A stretch of DNA of 64,000 nucleotides from Bradyrhizobium sp. WD16. Lineage in GTDB: Bacteria; Pseudomonadota; Alphaproteobacteria; Rhizobiales; Xanthobacteraceae. The stretch is taken from NCBI RefSeq assembly GCF_024181725.1, contig NZ_CP028908.1, positions 4,639,501 through 4,703,500 of the forward strand. Direction: 5' to 3'. This document shows positions 17,480-26,169 of the stretch, piece after piece (the stretch's first letter is position 1; each line of letters opens with the position of its first letter). The notes under the pieces were generated by a model. That model made no database searches, was not told the origin of the DNA, and saw nothing but the letters and a program-made list of their open reading frames with translations. The translations under genes were made by a program, and so were the position numbers.

Positions 17480-18655
17480 ATGACTTTGCCGCAATCGAAA
17501 GGCAAGGCGCCGCACGCATCGGCTCGAATCCCGTTCTTCCGCCACGATCTTGGCCATGCTGAATTGGAATCGGTTGCCGAGGTACTGGCTCAGCCTATCC
17601 TGACGACTGGTAGTTTCGTTGAGGAGTTTGAGCGGCGACTCGCCGCCTTTCTCGGTGTTCAACATGTGCTCGCGGTTACCAGTTGCACCGGAGCGATGCA
17701 CATGTCGCTTCTTGCCCTCGATATCGGCCCCGGCGACGAAGTCATAACCACGCCGATGACGTTCATCGCCACCGCGGCCGCGATACTCGAGGCGGGAGCA
17801 AAGCCGGTCTTTGTTGAAGTCGAGGATGAAACCGGCAACATCGATGTCGCCAAGGTCGAGGCGGCGATTACGCCGCGCACCAGAGCGATCATACCGGTGC
17901 ATCTGTATGGCTTGATGGCTGACATGGTTGAACTCAAGCGCGTTGCCGACCGACATGGTCTGGCGATCGTCGAAGATGCCGCGCATTGCGTTGAAGGTCG
18001 CCGCGAGGGCGCCCGGCCTGCCAGCCATTCGCAGACCGCATGTTTCAGCTTCTACGCCACAAAGAATCTGACCTGTGGGGAAGGTGGAGCGGTCGCCACC
18101 AATGATTGCGCCTTGGCGGAGAAGCTTCGGATGCTGCGTCTCCACGGCATGACCAAGACCGCATTTGACCGTCACCGCGAAGGCTACAAGCACTGGGACA
18201 TGACGGCGCTGGGGTGGAAATACAACATGTCGAACATCGAGGCGGCGGTGCTGCTGCCGCAGTTCGCACGGATGGACGGTAAGCTCGCTCAACGTCGCGC
18301 GCTCGCCGAGCGCTATGCGGAGCGGCTGAAATATCTTCCTGATGTTCGGGTGCCCGCCTTGTCGGCTGGCGACAGCGTTCACTGCCATCATGTCTTTTCG
18401 ATCTGGATCGCGAACAGTCGGCGCGACGAGGTGCTGACAAAACTGCAGGAAGCTGGCGTCGAGGTGGTGGTAAACTACCGTCCGGTTCATCTGACTTCCT
18501 ATTTTCGCGAGAAATTCGGCTTCAAGGAGAACGATTTTCCGATTGCAGAGCGAATCGGCGATCAGTGCCTTTCACTGCCGTTTTTTCCGGGAATGCCTCC
18601 GGAAATGGTCGATACGGTCGTCGAACGGCTTAGCCGTATTATTTTGGCGGGGTAG
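17480..18655 (+). CDS. DegT/DnrJ/EryC1/StrS sugar aminotransferase
   Basis: This 391-residue PLP enzyme transfers an amino group to a keto-sugar nucleotide. The PLP lysine is seen in SFYATKNLTCGEGGAV (about residue 195); the cofactor aspartate and histidine are in AIVEDAAHCVEG. Other conserved elements are TSCTGAMHMSLLALDIGPGDEVITTPMTF (split: TSCTGAMHMSLL and GDEVITTPMTF) and MSNIEAAVLLPQ. It begins MTLPQSKGKAP. The likely substrate is the 4-keto product of the dehydratase at 12203, giving a 4-amino sugar; the position of amination is inferred, not visible. Confidence 0.9.
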   Translation: MTLPQSKGKAPHASARIPFFRHDLGHAELESVAEVLAQPILTTGSFVEEFERRLAAFLGVQHVLAVTSCTGAMHMSLLALDIGPGDEVITTPMTFIATAAAILEAGAKPVFVEVEDETGNIDVAKVEAAITPRTRAIIPVHLYGLMADMVELKRVADRHGLAIVEDAAHCVEGRREGARPASHSQTACFSFYATKNLTCGEGGAVATNDCALAEKLRMLRLHGMTKTAFDRHREGYKHWDMTALGWKYNMSNIEAAVLLPQFARMDGKLAQRRALAERYAERLKYLPDVRVPALSAGDSVHCHHVFSIWIANSRRDEVLTKLQEAGVEVVVNYRPVHLTSYFREKFGFKENDFPIAERIGDQCLSLPFFPGMPPEMVDTVVERLSRIILAG

Positions 18656-18779
18656 TAAGCCTTCTAGTAATATGCCCGACGGGCGGGCTGTCGGCTGAAC
18701 GAGCAATGTGGTCGCTTAGCGGTGATGCCCCCGGGCCAGCTGGGCCTTCGGGCTGGATTTCGGAAGGAGATCACGATCC

Positions 18780-19820
18780 ATGGACTTCGCTTTGCGCGAA
18801 AAGCATGTCGAGAGCGAATCTCGCCGCCGTGACCTGCTCGATATTGAGCGCCGCCTTGTCGATCATCCATTCCCGCCGCAGATCGTCCTGGAGAATACTT
18901 CGATCTGCAACATGACCTGCATTCATTGCAGTCATCGCGAGCTCAAGCGGGTCAAGCGCCACATGGCTCGCCCGCTTTGGGACAAGATAGTCGAAGAGGT
19001 CGGACGCGAACATCCGATGTGTGAAATATGGCCGACCTTCTACGGCGAAGCCCTGATCTTGGGCTACAAGGAGGAGCTCTGGAGCCGGCTCGAATACGCC
19101 GACGAAGTAGGGTGCAAGAATCTGGTGCTCAACTCCAACGGCACGCTGCTGGAGCGCTGGGACAACATTGACAAGATTCTCAATTCGCCGCTGCGTCGAT
19201 TTATCCTAAGTCTGGACGGGCTGTCGAAGGAGGTCTTTGAAAAAATCCGCGTCGGCGGCAAATGGGAAATCGTGTATCCGGCGGTCGAGCGGTTGCTCAA
19301 GGAGCGCGCTAAACGCGGGCAGAAGTATCCGGCGATCACCTGCCAGTTCTCCGTCATGAAAGAGAACGCCCACGAGGCCGCCGCCTACCGCAGATACTGG
19401 CAGGAGCGGGGCGCGGAAGTAAAGGTTCGCCCGATGCTCGAATGGACGGCGACCGGAACGGTCCGCACCGACACCATCAGCCACGACACCGATTTCCGAA
19501 TTGCGTGTCCGTGGGGCAACAACACCATGGCCATCCATCAGGACGGCAAGGTTGTTGCCTGCGCCGTCGACTACGAAGGCATGTATACGGTCGGCAATGT
19601 CAGCGAGATCAGCGTCAAGAAGGCATGGCGTTTGCTTGGTGAGCGACTGCGCAAGGTTCATCGCGAGCATCGCTGGAAGGATTTGCCGGAGATTTGCAAG
19701 GGCTGCGGCGACTGGCAGGTCGCCGGGGCGGAATACGAGGCTGAGCACATCGAGGGTACACGCCCGTTCTGGTATTATGGCGACGCCGAAAATACCCCGC
19801 AAAAGGGATTGGCGGGCTGA
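18780..19820 (+). CDS. Radical SAM protein with SPASM/twitch-like C-terminus (first of pair)
   Basis: This 346-residue protein has the radical-SAM cluster C43-x3-C47-x2-C50 (SICNMTCIHC) and a strong GGAAGGAGAT ribosome site. The core continues with NLVLNSNGT and FILSLDG, typical SAM-barrel strands. The C-terminal part has more cysteines in ACPWGNNTMAIHQDGKVVAC and ICKGCGDW, the layout of a SPASM or twitch domain carrying an extra iron-sulfur cluster. Such enzymes modify peptides, sugars or cofactors by hydrogen abstraction. The next gene is a second enzyme of the same build 38 bases on, so the two probably act in one pathway. No peptide precursor is visible nearby. Confidence 0.85.
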   Translation: MDFALREKHVESESRRRDLLDIERRLVDHPFPPQIVLENTSICNMTCIHCSHRELKRVKRHMARPLWDKIVEEVGREHPMCEIWPTFYGEALILGYKEELWSRLEYADEVGCKNLVLNSNGTLLERWDNIDKILNSPLRRFILSLDGLSKEVFEKIRVGGKWEIVYPAVERLLKERAKRGQKYPAITCQFSVMKENAHEAAAYRRYWQERGAEVKVRPMLEWTATGTVRTDTISHDTDFRIACPWGNNTMAIHQDGKVVACAVDYEGMYTVGNVSEISVKKAWRLLGERLRKVHREHRWKDLPEICKGCGDWQVAGAEYEAEHIEGTRPFWYYGDAENTPQKGLAG

Positions 19821-19858
19821 GCTGCGTTTCTGCATCCCGTCGCCGGAGCTGGCAAAAA

Positions 19859-20890
19859 ATGTCCGACACGCAGATTATTGACCACCAAGGCACCGAGTTT
19901 GGACTGCGGCCGGCTGCAGCGCAGTTTCCAATGATGCTTGTGCTGTCGTTCGCTTATCCATGCAATGCGCTATGCCCGCATTGCCCCTACACCAACTCCA
20001 ACATCCGCAAGGAATATCGCGACGCGCCGTATATGTCGGAGGCAATCTTCAAGAAGATCGCCGACGAGTCGGGTCCGCACGGCGCGTATCTGCGGATTTC
20101 CGGCGGCGGCGAGCCGATGCTGCATCCCAAGGCAGCGGAGTTGTTGGTCCATGCCAAGAGCAGAGGCTGCAAGATCGGCCTAATCACCAACGGCTCGAAA
20201 TTCGACGAGGAGAACTCCCGGGCCCTGCTTGCAGCCGGCGTCGATATGATCGAATTCTCCGTCGACGCGTGCGACGTGGAGACCTACAATCGGGTTCGCA
20301 AGGGGCTCGATTGGGACAATCTGAACGAGGCTGTCGAGCGAATGCTGCGTCTGCGGGCGGAGCTCAAGAGCACCTCCAAGATCGTCTGCTCGGCGGTCCA
20401 TCAGAAGGGTGTCGATATCGACGCGGTTGAGGGCTACTGGGTCAAGGGCAAGGGCCTTGACTACATCATCAAGCGCAAGTTCCTCACCTGGGGCGCCAAT
20501 ACAGAACTCGATAGTGCCCTTTCCGCCGATCCCACGGCCTATCTCACGGCTGGGGAGACGCCGTGTCCCTTTATTTTCGAGCGTCTCAATATCGACAGCC
20601 GTGGCAACGTCATGGTGTGTGGCTATGACATTTCAGCGAATACGCGCATGGGCAATGTCACTACGGAATCCATTGGCGAGATTTGGCATGGACCCGGATT
20701 CAAATTCTATCGGGACAAGCATCTAGCCGGCAAAGGCAATGATGTTCCGCTCTGCCGTGGCTGCCCGGATTGGAAGTACCGATCGTGGACTCACAATTAC
20801 TGGAAGGTCCTAGAAAATGCCGAAGCAGAGCGCGTGCGCAAACAGGGTCTCAGCATTCACGACGACTTCCAGGCCATAGTCGAAGATTGA
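19859..20890 (+). CDS. Radical SAM protein with SPASM/twitch-like C-terminus (second of pair)
   Basis: This 343-residue enzyme has C35-x3-C39-x2-C42 (PCNALCPHC) binding the SAM [4Fe-4S] cluster, the glycine-rich strand YLRISGGGEPMLHP that contacts SAM, and LITNGSKFDEEN. Auxiliary-cluster cysteines occur in TPCPFIFERLNIDSRGNVMVC and PLCRGCPDWKYRSW. It shares architecture with the gene before it but the sequences are clearly diverged, so the pair is not a recent duplication. ETPCPF-type SPASM enzymes include peptide maturases and sugar dehydratases; position in a glycan island favours a carbohydrate or lipid substrate by inference. Confidence 0.85.
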   Translation: MSDTQIIDHQGTEFGLRPAAAQFPMMLVLSFAYPCNALCPHCPYTNSNIRKEYRDAPYMSEAIFKKIADESGPHGAYLRISGGGEPMLHPKAAELLVHAKSRGCKIGLITNGSKFDEENSRALLAAGVDMIEFSVDACDVETYNRVRKGLDWDNLNEAVERMLRLRAELKSTSKIVCSAVHQKGVDIDAVEGYWVKGKGLDYIIKRKFLTWGANTELDSALSADPTAYLTAGETPCPFIFERLNIDSRGNVMVCGYDISANTRMGNVTTESIGEIWHGPGFKFYRDKHLAGKGNDVPLCRGCPDWKYRSWTHNYWKVLENAEAERVRKQGLSIHDDFQAIVED

Positions 20891-20899
20891 TTCGAAAGC

Positions 20900-21253
20900 A
20901 TGAGCCTTAAGATTGCGGATTTCCTTTTTTACGGGCCGTTTCAGGTTGCGACGATAAAGGTTCGGGCCAATCAAACGCCTGTCATCTTTGCAATTGTCTG
21001 CCGCGCTGGTGATCCGTGGAATCCGACTTTCCGTTTGATCGATATCGGTGCAAGTCCGGCTGAGGGCCTCGTGCTGGCGGAACAGCCGCAACGGACGTTC
21101 TGGGATCAGGAAAACGACGGTGAGTTGGAGGCCTATCTGTATGACACGCCGGCAAGTGCGGGTTTCAATGCGGAAAAGCGGACGCAGATCGTCGACGACA
21201 TTCGGGCCCAGATAGGCCCCCCTCGCGGCACCATCCCGATAAGCGGAGGCTGA
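20900..21253 (+). CDS. Unrecognised 117-residue protein of the glycan island
   Basis: I do not recognise this protein. It has no signal peptide or membrane segment. It begins MSLKIADFLFYGPFQVATIK, contains FAIVCRAGDPWNPTFRLIDI and RTFWDQENDGELEAYLYDTP, and ends with a helix KRTQIVDDIRAQIG. The order of elements (short strand, a D-I-G turn, a W-centred segment, a terminal helix with R and D) faintly recalls small GIY-YIG-fold proteins, but key catalytic residues are not evident. It lies 9 bases after the second radical-SAM gene and 1 base before the flippase-like gene, so it is surely in the same message. Confidence 0.65.
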   Translation: MSLKIADFLFYGPFQVATIKVRANQTPVIFAIVCRAGDPWNPTFRLIDIGASPAEGLVLAEQPQRTFWDQENDGELEAYLYDTPASAGFNAEKRTQIVDDIRAQIGPPRGTIPISGG

Positions 21254-21254
21254 G

Positions 21255-22469
21255 ATGACCGGCGGCACCATCGGTCAGATGGTAAATTGGGGCCGTGCGG
21301 GCTCTCGCAAGACGGCAGCTCTGCACGGCGCACTGACGCGAATCCTCCCTGCCAGGACCGGACAGTTCATACGTCTGGCCTTGGCCGTTACGCTTATCGC
21401 CATGCTGTTTCAATTTGGCGCGATCGCTACCGGCAATCTGGTCACCGTTTTTTCCTCGCCCGGTATTCTTCTGCTCGCCATCTTAGGCAACCTCGTCATC
21501 GTGCACGTGGCCATCGCGAAATGGGATCTATTATTGCGGTTGCAGGGCATCCGGATTGGCTTTGTTCGCCTTTGGCGCATCACGTTCATCGCGATGTTCG
21601 CCGGTACGTGTCTTCCCGGCGGTATCGGGCAGGACGGGGTTCGTGTGTATTGTGCGACGGGTGAGCCTGGTTGTTCGCTCGGGCCGGCGTTCGCGTCGGT
21701 GGTCGCTGATCGCCTTCTTGGCCTCGCCGGTCTGCTCATTGCGGCGGCAATCTTCCTCTTCGTCAAGGCGGAGCGCATGATGAGCTCGCCGGCGCTCCAG
21801 GGATTGGCGGTCTTTGTCATCGGAGCCACGGTGGCGGTGTTCGTTTTGCTCGGTGGTGCGATTGCACTAGGATATCATTCGTCCGTGCGCCGTCGGATGC
21901 GTGCGTTCCTCGACGCCAACGGCTCGGTGGCGCGTTTGATCGGTCCGGTCATCCAAGCCGGGCGAGCTTATCATACTCATATCTGGGGTATGCTGGTCGG
22001 CCTGGCGCTCTCGGTGTTAGTGCATTTGTTGACGGCTTCGGTGTTGATCGTTCTTGCGGAAGCGATCGAATTTCGCGATCTCGACCGCCTCGATATCGGT
22101 CTTGCCACCTTGCTGGCGTCGCTCGCCAACGCCATTCCCTTGACGCCGGGCGGCCTCGGGATCGGCGAGGGAGCTTTCGCTCAAATTTGCCAGATGTTGA
22201 GTTCGGCGCCGGATGCGATTTCCTACGGGTCGGCTTTTTTCCTGGCGCGCGTCGTCACCACGTTCGTGTCATTGATCGGTGCGATCTCGTACGTATGGCA
22301 ATCCGACAAGCGTGGGTTTTGTCAGGAAGACGAAGACCGCCGTACTGGGGCGCCATGTGAAGACGCTGATAACGGCCTCAGCCCTTCTGCGCGCCGCCGC
22401 GCAGTGGTTGGTTCCAAGATCGTTGTTGACAAAACGGCGGATAGTCGATTCCAGCGAGCGATAAACTGA
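21255..22469 (+). CDS. Lysylphosphatidylglycerol-synthase-type TM protein (UPF0104 flippase-like)
   Basis: This 404-residue integral membrane protein has about eight hydrophobic helices. The family marks are the N-terminal helices, FAGTCLPGGIGQDGVRVYCA (a variant of the conserved P-G-G-x-G-x-D-x-x-R element) and the late NAIPLTPGGLGIGEGAF. Members occur in lipid-linked sugar and lysyl-lipid pathways and are suspected to move or handle lipid carriers. The last 60 residues are hydrophilic and poorly conserved. It begins one base after the small gene and its stop overlaps the next ATG (CTGATG), so the three are coupled. Confidence 0.85.
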   Translation: MTGGTIGQMVNWGRAGSRKTAALHGALTRILPARTGQFIRLALAVTLIAMLFQFGAIATGNLVTVFSSPGILLLAILGNLVIVHVAIAKWDLLLRLQGIRIGFVRLWRITFIAMFAGTCLPGGIGQDGVRVYCATGEPGCSLGPAFASVVADRLLGLAGLLIAAAIFLFVKAERMMSSPALQGLAVFVIGATVAVFVLLGGAIALGYHSSVRRRMRAFLDANGSVARLIGPVIQAGRAYHTHIWGMLVGLALSVLVHLLTASVLIVLAEAIEFRDLDRLDIGLATLLASLANAIPLTPGGLGIGEGAFAQICQMLSSAPDAISYGSAFFLARVVTTFVSLIGAISYVWQSDKRGFCQEDEDRRTGAPCEDADNGLSPSARRRAVVGSKIVVDKTADSRFQRAIN

Positions 22470-24661
22470 TGCGTCGTCCACGGGGTGGTGTAGCGAACCT
22501 CGCCGGTTCGCGCCGGTTGCCGTTCCTTATTCACCTTGCGGCGTTAACGATCGTCTCGATTGCCGCTTTCATGCCGTCCAACGAAATGCTGCTGATTTCG
22601 ATCGACGGCGAATTCACGCGCGTCACTTCGCTCCAACTTGGTCGATTTGCGGCGTTCTTCCCCGGACTTTCGATGGCCCCGTTCGAGGGGATGGGGACGT
22701 TGTTTCACATGAATCCGCTGATCACGCCGAGCCTCGCGATGATCCCTGTGTTCGGCGAAAGGGCCGGAGTGACGCTCGCCTATGCGGTTTCGGCCGGCCT
22801 GATGTTCTGCTCCACATTTATACTCGGTCGCGGGCTGACATTTCCGCGTGGCGCGTCGCTGCTTGCGGCATGGACAGTGCCGATTGCGTGTCTGCCCTAC
22901 AGAAGTTTCACGGGGCTCAACATCATCTACAGCCTCAACACACTCGGTGCAGATAACGTCTCTTTCGCGATGTTGATGATCGCGTTGTTTGCCCGCGCGT
23001 TTACCACACGATATGTGAGGGCGAATGCGCTTGCTTTCTTCGTGGTGGGCGTCTGGCTGTTTCTTGCCAATGCCGCTTGGCTCATCCTCTCGTGTCCGAT
23101 CATGGGACTGTCGATGATGGCCATCCTGTACAGCAACTTCGGGCGAGAACGTTTCGCGCTGAGGGCAGTCTGGCATATTGTTCCGCTGTTGCTGTTCGTC
23201 GCCCTCGGCGGTGCCGCATACATCCTTGGAATTTACCTGAACACGGCGGCATCGTTCTTTTTCAACGAGTTGAGCAGCAGCACGGGCGCGCCGGTTTGGC
23301 GCTATTGCACGGTCGCCGGAACGGATGACCGCATCTCCATTCTCGGTGGGACCTGGATCTTTCTGGCGCTCAGCGGAGCCGTTCTCGCGATCGGGCGGGG
23401 CTCCAGCTTGCTCAGGGCGTTTGCCGTGACGTTTCTGGTGCTCGGCATCCTGTTCTGCGGATACATCTTCGCCTACATGGCGGTGCCGGTTTGGGTGATT
23501 CCCTACCCGATTTACTTTGAATTCTTCATGTGGCCGCTCTATTCGCTATTCGGCGCCTATGCCGTGGTCCAACTGGTAGGAGCTATGGCACGCCGATGGC
23601 GTGGGAGCGTTCCGCCCCTGATACGGCGCGACTTTCTGCACAGCCCTCCGGTTCGGTTTGCTGCCATCGCGGCTGGGACGGCTGCCGTCGCCGCCTATCT
23701 GTGGCTGTTCCCGTTTCGGGTCGGAAATCCGTATTATGAGCGTGCGAAAAGCACTGTGATCACGGCCAGGCTGCAATCCGAGATCGGCGTCAAACCAAAC
23801 GAAGCATTCAAAGGCTATGTTGCCACCCTCTCAGGTTTCGGGGGCCCCTCCGGTCCGCCAGCGGACTGGCATTCCGTTTTGACGAGTGCGGCCAAGAGCA
23901 TGTTGGCGTTCGGCAACTATCATCGGTTGCCCTACCTATGGCGTTTCGACATTCCTACCTTTGAACCATATTCGCAGACGGCAGAGCCTGCCCTGTTCGG
24001 CCTTGTGACGCGCCTTCTCGATCGTCCTCAGGAAAAGCAAATCCGCAATATCCTGATCGTGACGCAGGCCCGCTATCCGCTGATGGAGAGTCTCGGTATC
24101 CGATATCTGATCACGGATTATCCGCTCGCCGCGCCCGCGGAACTAGTTGATCGGATAGCGCAGTCCGACACCGTGCAATTTCTGTTTCGGTTGCCAGATC
24201 CGAATCTCGCGACCTATGCGCCGACCGAAGTCGTGGTGGCGGACAACGCCACTGAGGTCTTGCGCAGGCTCGCCCAGCCGCAATTCGACTTCCACAAGAC
24301 CGTCGTTCTCGGAGAGAACGTCGAGCAGCCCCTTCAGGCGGTCGTGATGTCCAAAGCCAGTCTTGTGCGGGGGGGCTGGCGTATCGCGGCGCAAAGCAAT
24401 GGACGATCCCTGCTGCTTGTGCCGTTGCAGTTCAGCCATTGCCTCGAGATTCGCTCACACCAAGCAGGTGGCGGCAGAGTGATTTCCGTGCAGCGCGCAA
24501 ATCTTGCTAGCACGGCGGTGGTGTTTGAAGGATCGATCGACATCGACCTGTCGTTGCGGCTCTCCCCAGTCTGGCGCCCCTTTTGTCGCATGCAGGACGC
24601 CCGTGAAATGCATCGCTTCGGCCTTGCCGAAATACCGAAGGTAGTGGAGGGCCAGCCCTGA
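22469..24661 (+). CDS. Large polytopic membrane protein (YfhO/GT-C-like)
   Basis: The 730-residue protein has about 11-12 transmembrane helices in residues 20-420 and then a soluble domain of about 300 residues. The first extracytoplasmic loop contains ISIDGEFTRVTSLQLGRFAA and PFEGMGTLFHMN, the place where GT-C glycosyltransferases carry acidic catalytic residues. The far part, with YPLMESLGIRYLITDYPLAAP, resembles the C-terminal domain of YfhO-like bacterial membrane proteins. It could transfer a sugar from a polyprenyl carrier on the periplasmic face, finishing the product of this island. Function is inferred from fold only. Confidence 0.7.
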   Translation: MRRPRGGVANLAGSRRLPFLIHLAALTIVSIAAFMPSNEMLLISIDGEFTRVTSLQLGRFAAFFPGLSMAPFEGMGTLFHMNPLITPSLAMIPVFGERAGVTLAYAVSAGLMFCSTFILGRGLTFPRGASLLAAWTVPIACLPYRSFTGLNIIYSLNTLGADNVSFAMLMIALFARAFTTRYVRANALAFFVVGVWLFLANAAWLILSCPIMGLSMMAILYSNFGRERFALRAVWHIVPLLLFVALGGAAYILGIYLNTAASFFFNELSSSTGAPVWRYCTVAGTDDRISILGGTWIFLALSGAVLAIGRGSSLLRAFAVTFLVLGILFCGYIFAYMAVPVWVIPYPIYFEFFMWPLYSLFGAYAVVQLVGAMARRWRGSVPPLIRRDFLHSPPVRFAAIAAGTAAVAAYLWLFPFRVGNPYYERAKSTVITARLQSEIGVKPNEAFKGYVATLSGFGGPSGPPADWHSVLTSAAKSMLAFGNYHRLPYLWRFDIPTFEPYSQTAEPALFGLVTRLLDRPQEKQIRNILIVTQARYPLMESLGIRYLITDYPLAAPAELVDRIAQSDTVQFLFRLPDPNLATYAPTEVVVADNATEVLRRLAQPQFDFHKTVVLGENVEQPLQAVVMSKASLVRGGWRIAAQSNGRSLLLVPLQFSHCLEIRSHQAGGGRVISVQRANLASTAVVFEGSIDIDLSLRLSPVWRPFCRMQDAREMHRFGLAEIPKVVEGQP

Positions 24662-24989
<328 letters not shown>

Positions 24990-25286
24990 TCACCAGCCGC
25001 AGCCGGCGCCGAAGCTGAGGAACGGAGCGGCAGGTCCGTAGCCGTAGCTGTCGCCATAATAGGGCGGATAGCAGAAGCGCGGCGGCGGGTAGGGGCGATA
25101 GCCGTCGTAAGGCAGGGTGCGACGGGAATGATGGTAGCGATAATACCGATGGTGGTGATGGCGGCGGCTGGCGCTGAACTCGCTCGGCGCCGCACCCGGC
25201 AGGTCCGAGGATGCGTGCGAGACGGCAACCGGAGCGCAGAGCGAGACGGCGGTCGCCAGCGCCATCGCGCAGACCAAAGATCGCAT
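24990..25286 (-). CDS. Small secreted His/Tyr/Pro-rich protein
   Basis: This 98-residue frame starts at an ATG with GGGAGGTG seven bases upstream. Residues 1-25 (MRSLVCAMALATAVSLCAPVA, then VSHAS) are a signal peptide. The mature part is rich in His, Arg and Tyr (SRRHHHHRYYRYHHSRR) and ends in Pro/Tyr/Gly runs (PPYYGDSYGYGP) with two cysteines, FCYPP and GAGCGW. Histidine-rich secreted proteins of this sort are common in rhizobia and may bind metal, but no specific function is known. Confidence 0.75.
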   Translation of the reverse strand: MRSLVCAMALATAVSLCAPVAVSHASSDLPGAAPSEFSASRRHHHHRYYRYHHSRRTLPYDGYRPYPPPRFCYPPYYGDSYGYGPAAPFLSFGAGCGW

Positions 25287-25743
25287 TGCAACACCTCCCT
25301 GACGGGTGAAGATCGCATTCGCCTCGCGGCAGTGTTCCGCAACCGCGCCCCGGGGGCAAGCCCCGGACGCAACTGGCGCCGCTCGCGGCCGGCCTGGGCG
25401 CGGCCGCGCGCTGACGGTCAGGCAGGCTCCGGCTCTCCGCCTCGATCAGCAAAGTGCGGCGCGTCAGGACGGTCATTTCCGTCTCCCTCGGAGCGCATCG
25501 AGCCAACTTCGAAGAGGCGGGGCGGTTGCCGCGCGGGACGGCCGGTCACGAGCGTTCCGCCGCTCAGCTCGGCGGGAGCAATAATCCTGCTCGCCGGTGG
25601 AACCGCCGGCCACGGCTGCCGATTGATTGCCTGCTTCCCACGGCTTTACGGCTGTGGCGGGCAAGCTGGCCGGTGCCGGGGACACCTCAGCCCCGAGCAC
25701 CTCGATCTCCGGTGCCGGCCACCTCTGTCGGCGAGCGCGTATC
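25287..25743. other. Intergenic region, no supported gene
   Basis: About 450 bases with open frames on both strands but no family-like sequence, signal peptide or ribosome binding site at any plausible start. It may be decayed sequence at the edge of the IS-rich region. Confidence 0.5.
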
Positions 25744-26070
25744 ATGCCTGGGCCTTCGATCGTTCCGGAGCACGACGAGACCGTCTATCTCGTGCTCGAT
25801 GACCACGGTCCGCACGGCATGGCCTACGCCGAGGCAGCCCCGAGCATGGCGGACCGCGAGAGCGTCATCGCCGATCTGATCGATGGGCAGTTCACTCGTC
25901 CGGTTCGCGTCGTCGCGTTCAATATCGGCCGCAACTGGTCGGACGACGTCTCGCGCGAGATCGCCGAAGAGATCCAGAAAAGAGTGGAATACCTCGATCT
26001 GACCGATCCGGTCAGGTCGTTCATCGACTACCACACCGGATCGGATCAGTTGTCGCTGCGGCTGCGGTGA
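25744..26070 (+). CDS. Conserved hypothetical protein, VYLVLDD family
   Basis: The 108-residue protein starts MPGPSIVPEHDETVYLVLDD and continues ADRESVIADLIDGQFTRPVR, VVAFNIGRNWSDDVSREIAEEI and QKRVEYLD. The pattern V-Y-L-V-L-D-D ... R-E-x-V-I-x-D-L-x-x-G-Q-[YF]-x-x-P-x-R-V-V-A-F-N-x-x-x-x-W-S-x-D-V-S matches a small, widespread alphaproteobacterial family without known function. A 60-bp remnant of a second copy lies at 28352-28411, beyond the cytochrome b gene. It ends 99 bases before the IS630 element. Confidence 0.7.
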   Translation: MPGPSIVPEHDETVYLVLDDHGPHGMAYAEAAPSMADRESVIADLIDGQFTRPVRVVAFNIGRNWSDDVSREIAEEIQKRVEYLDLTDPVRSFIDYHTGSDQLSLRLR

Positions 26071-26169
26071 GGGCGCAGAGGGCGTCTGTTCGACCGAGCG
26101 CCTTCTCCCGTCGTTCTCGCGCCACCCGGTCTCAAGGCCGGCAGCACCGAGGTCGAATCCGAAAGGTGC

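Noticed and set aside
17369-18490. N-terminal extension of the GT2 frame on the minus strand
   Set aside because: It lies wholly opposite the DegT aminotransferase and has no GT-like or signal sequence; the GT fold starts just after the chosen ATG.
18656-18779. Possible palindromic unit (CTAGTAATATGCCC...) between the DegT and radical-SAM genes
   Set aside because: It begins like the TA-bounded units but no matching right arm or CACTA end is found.
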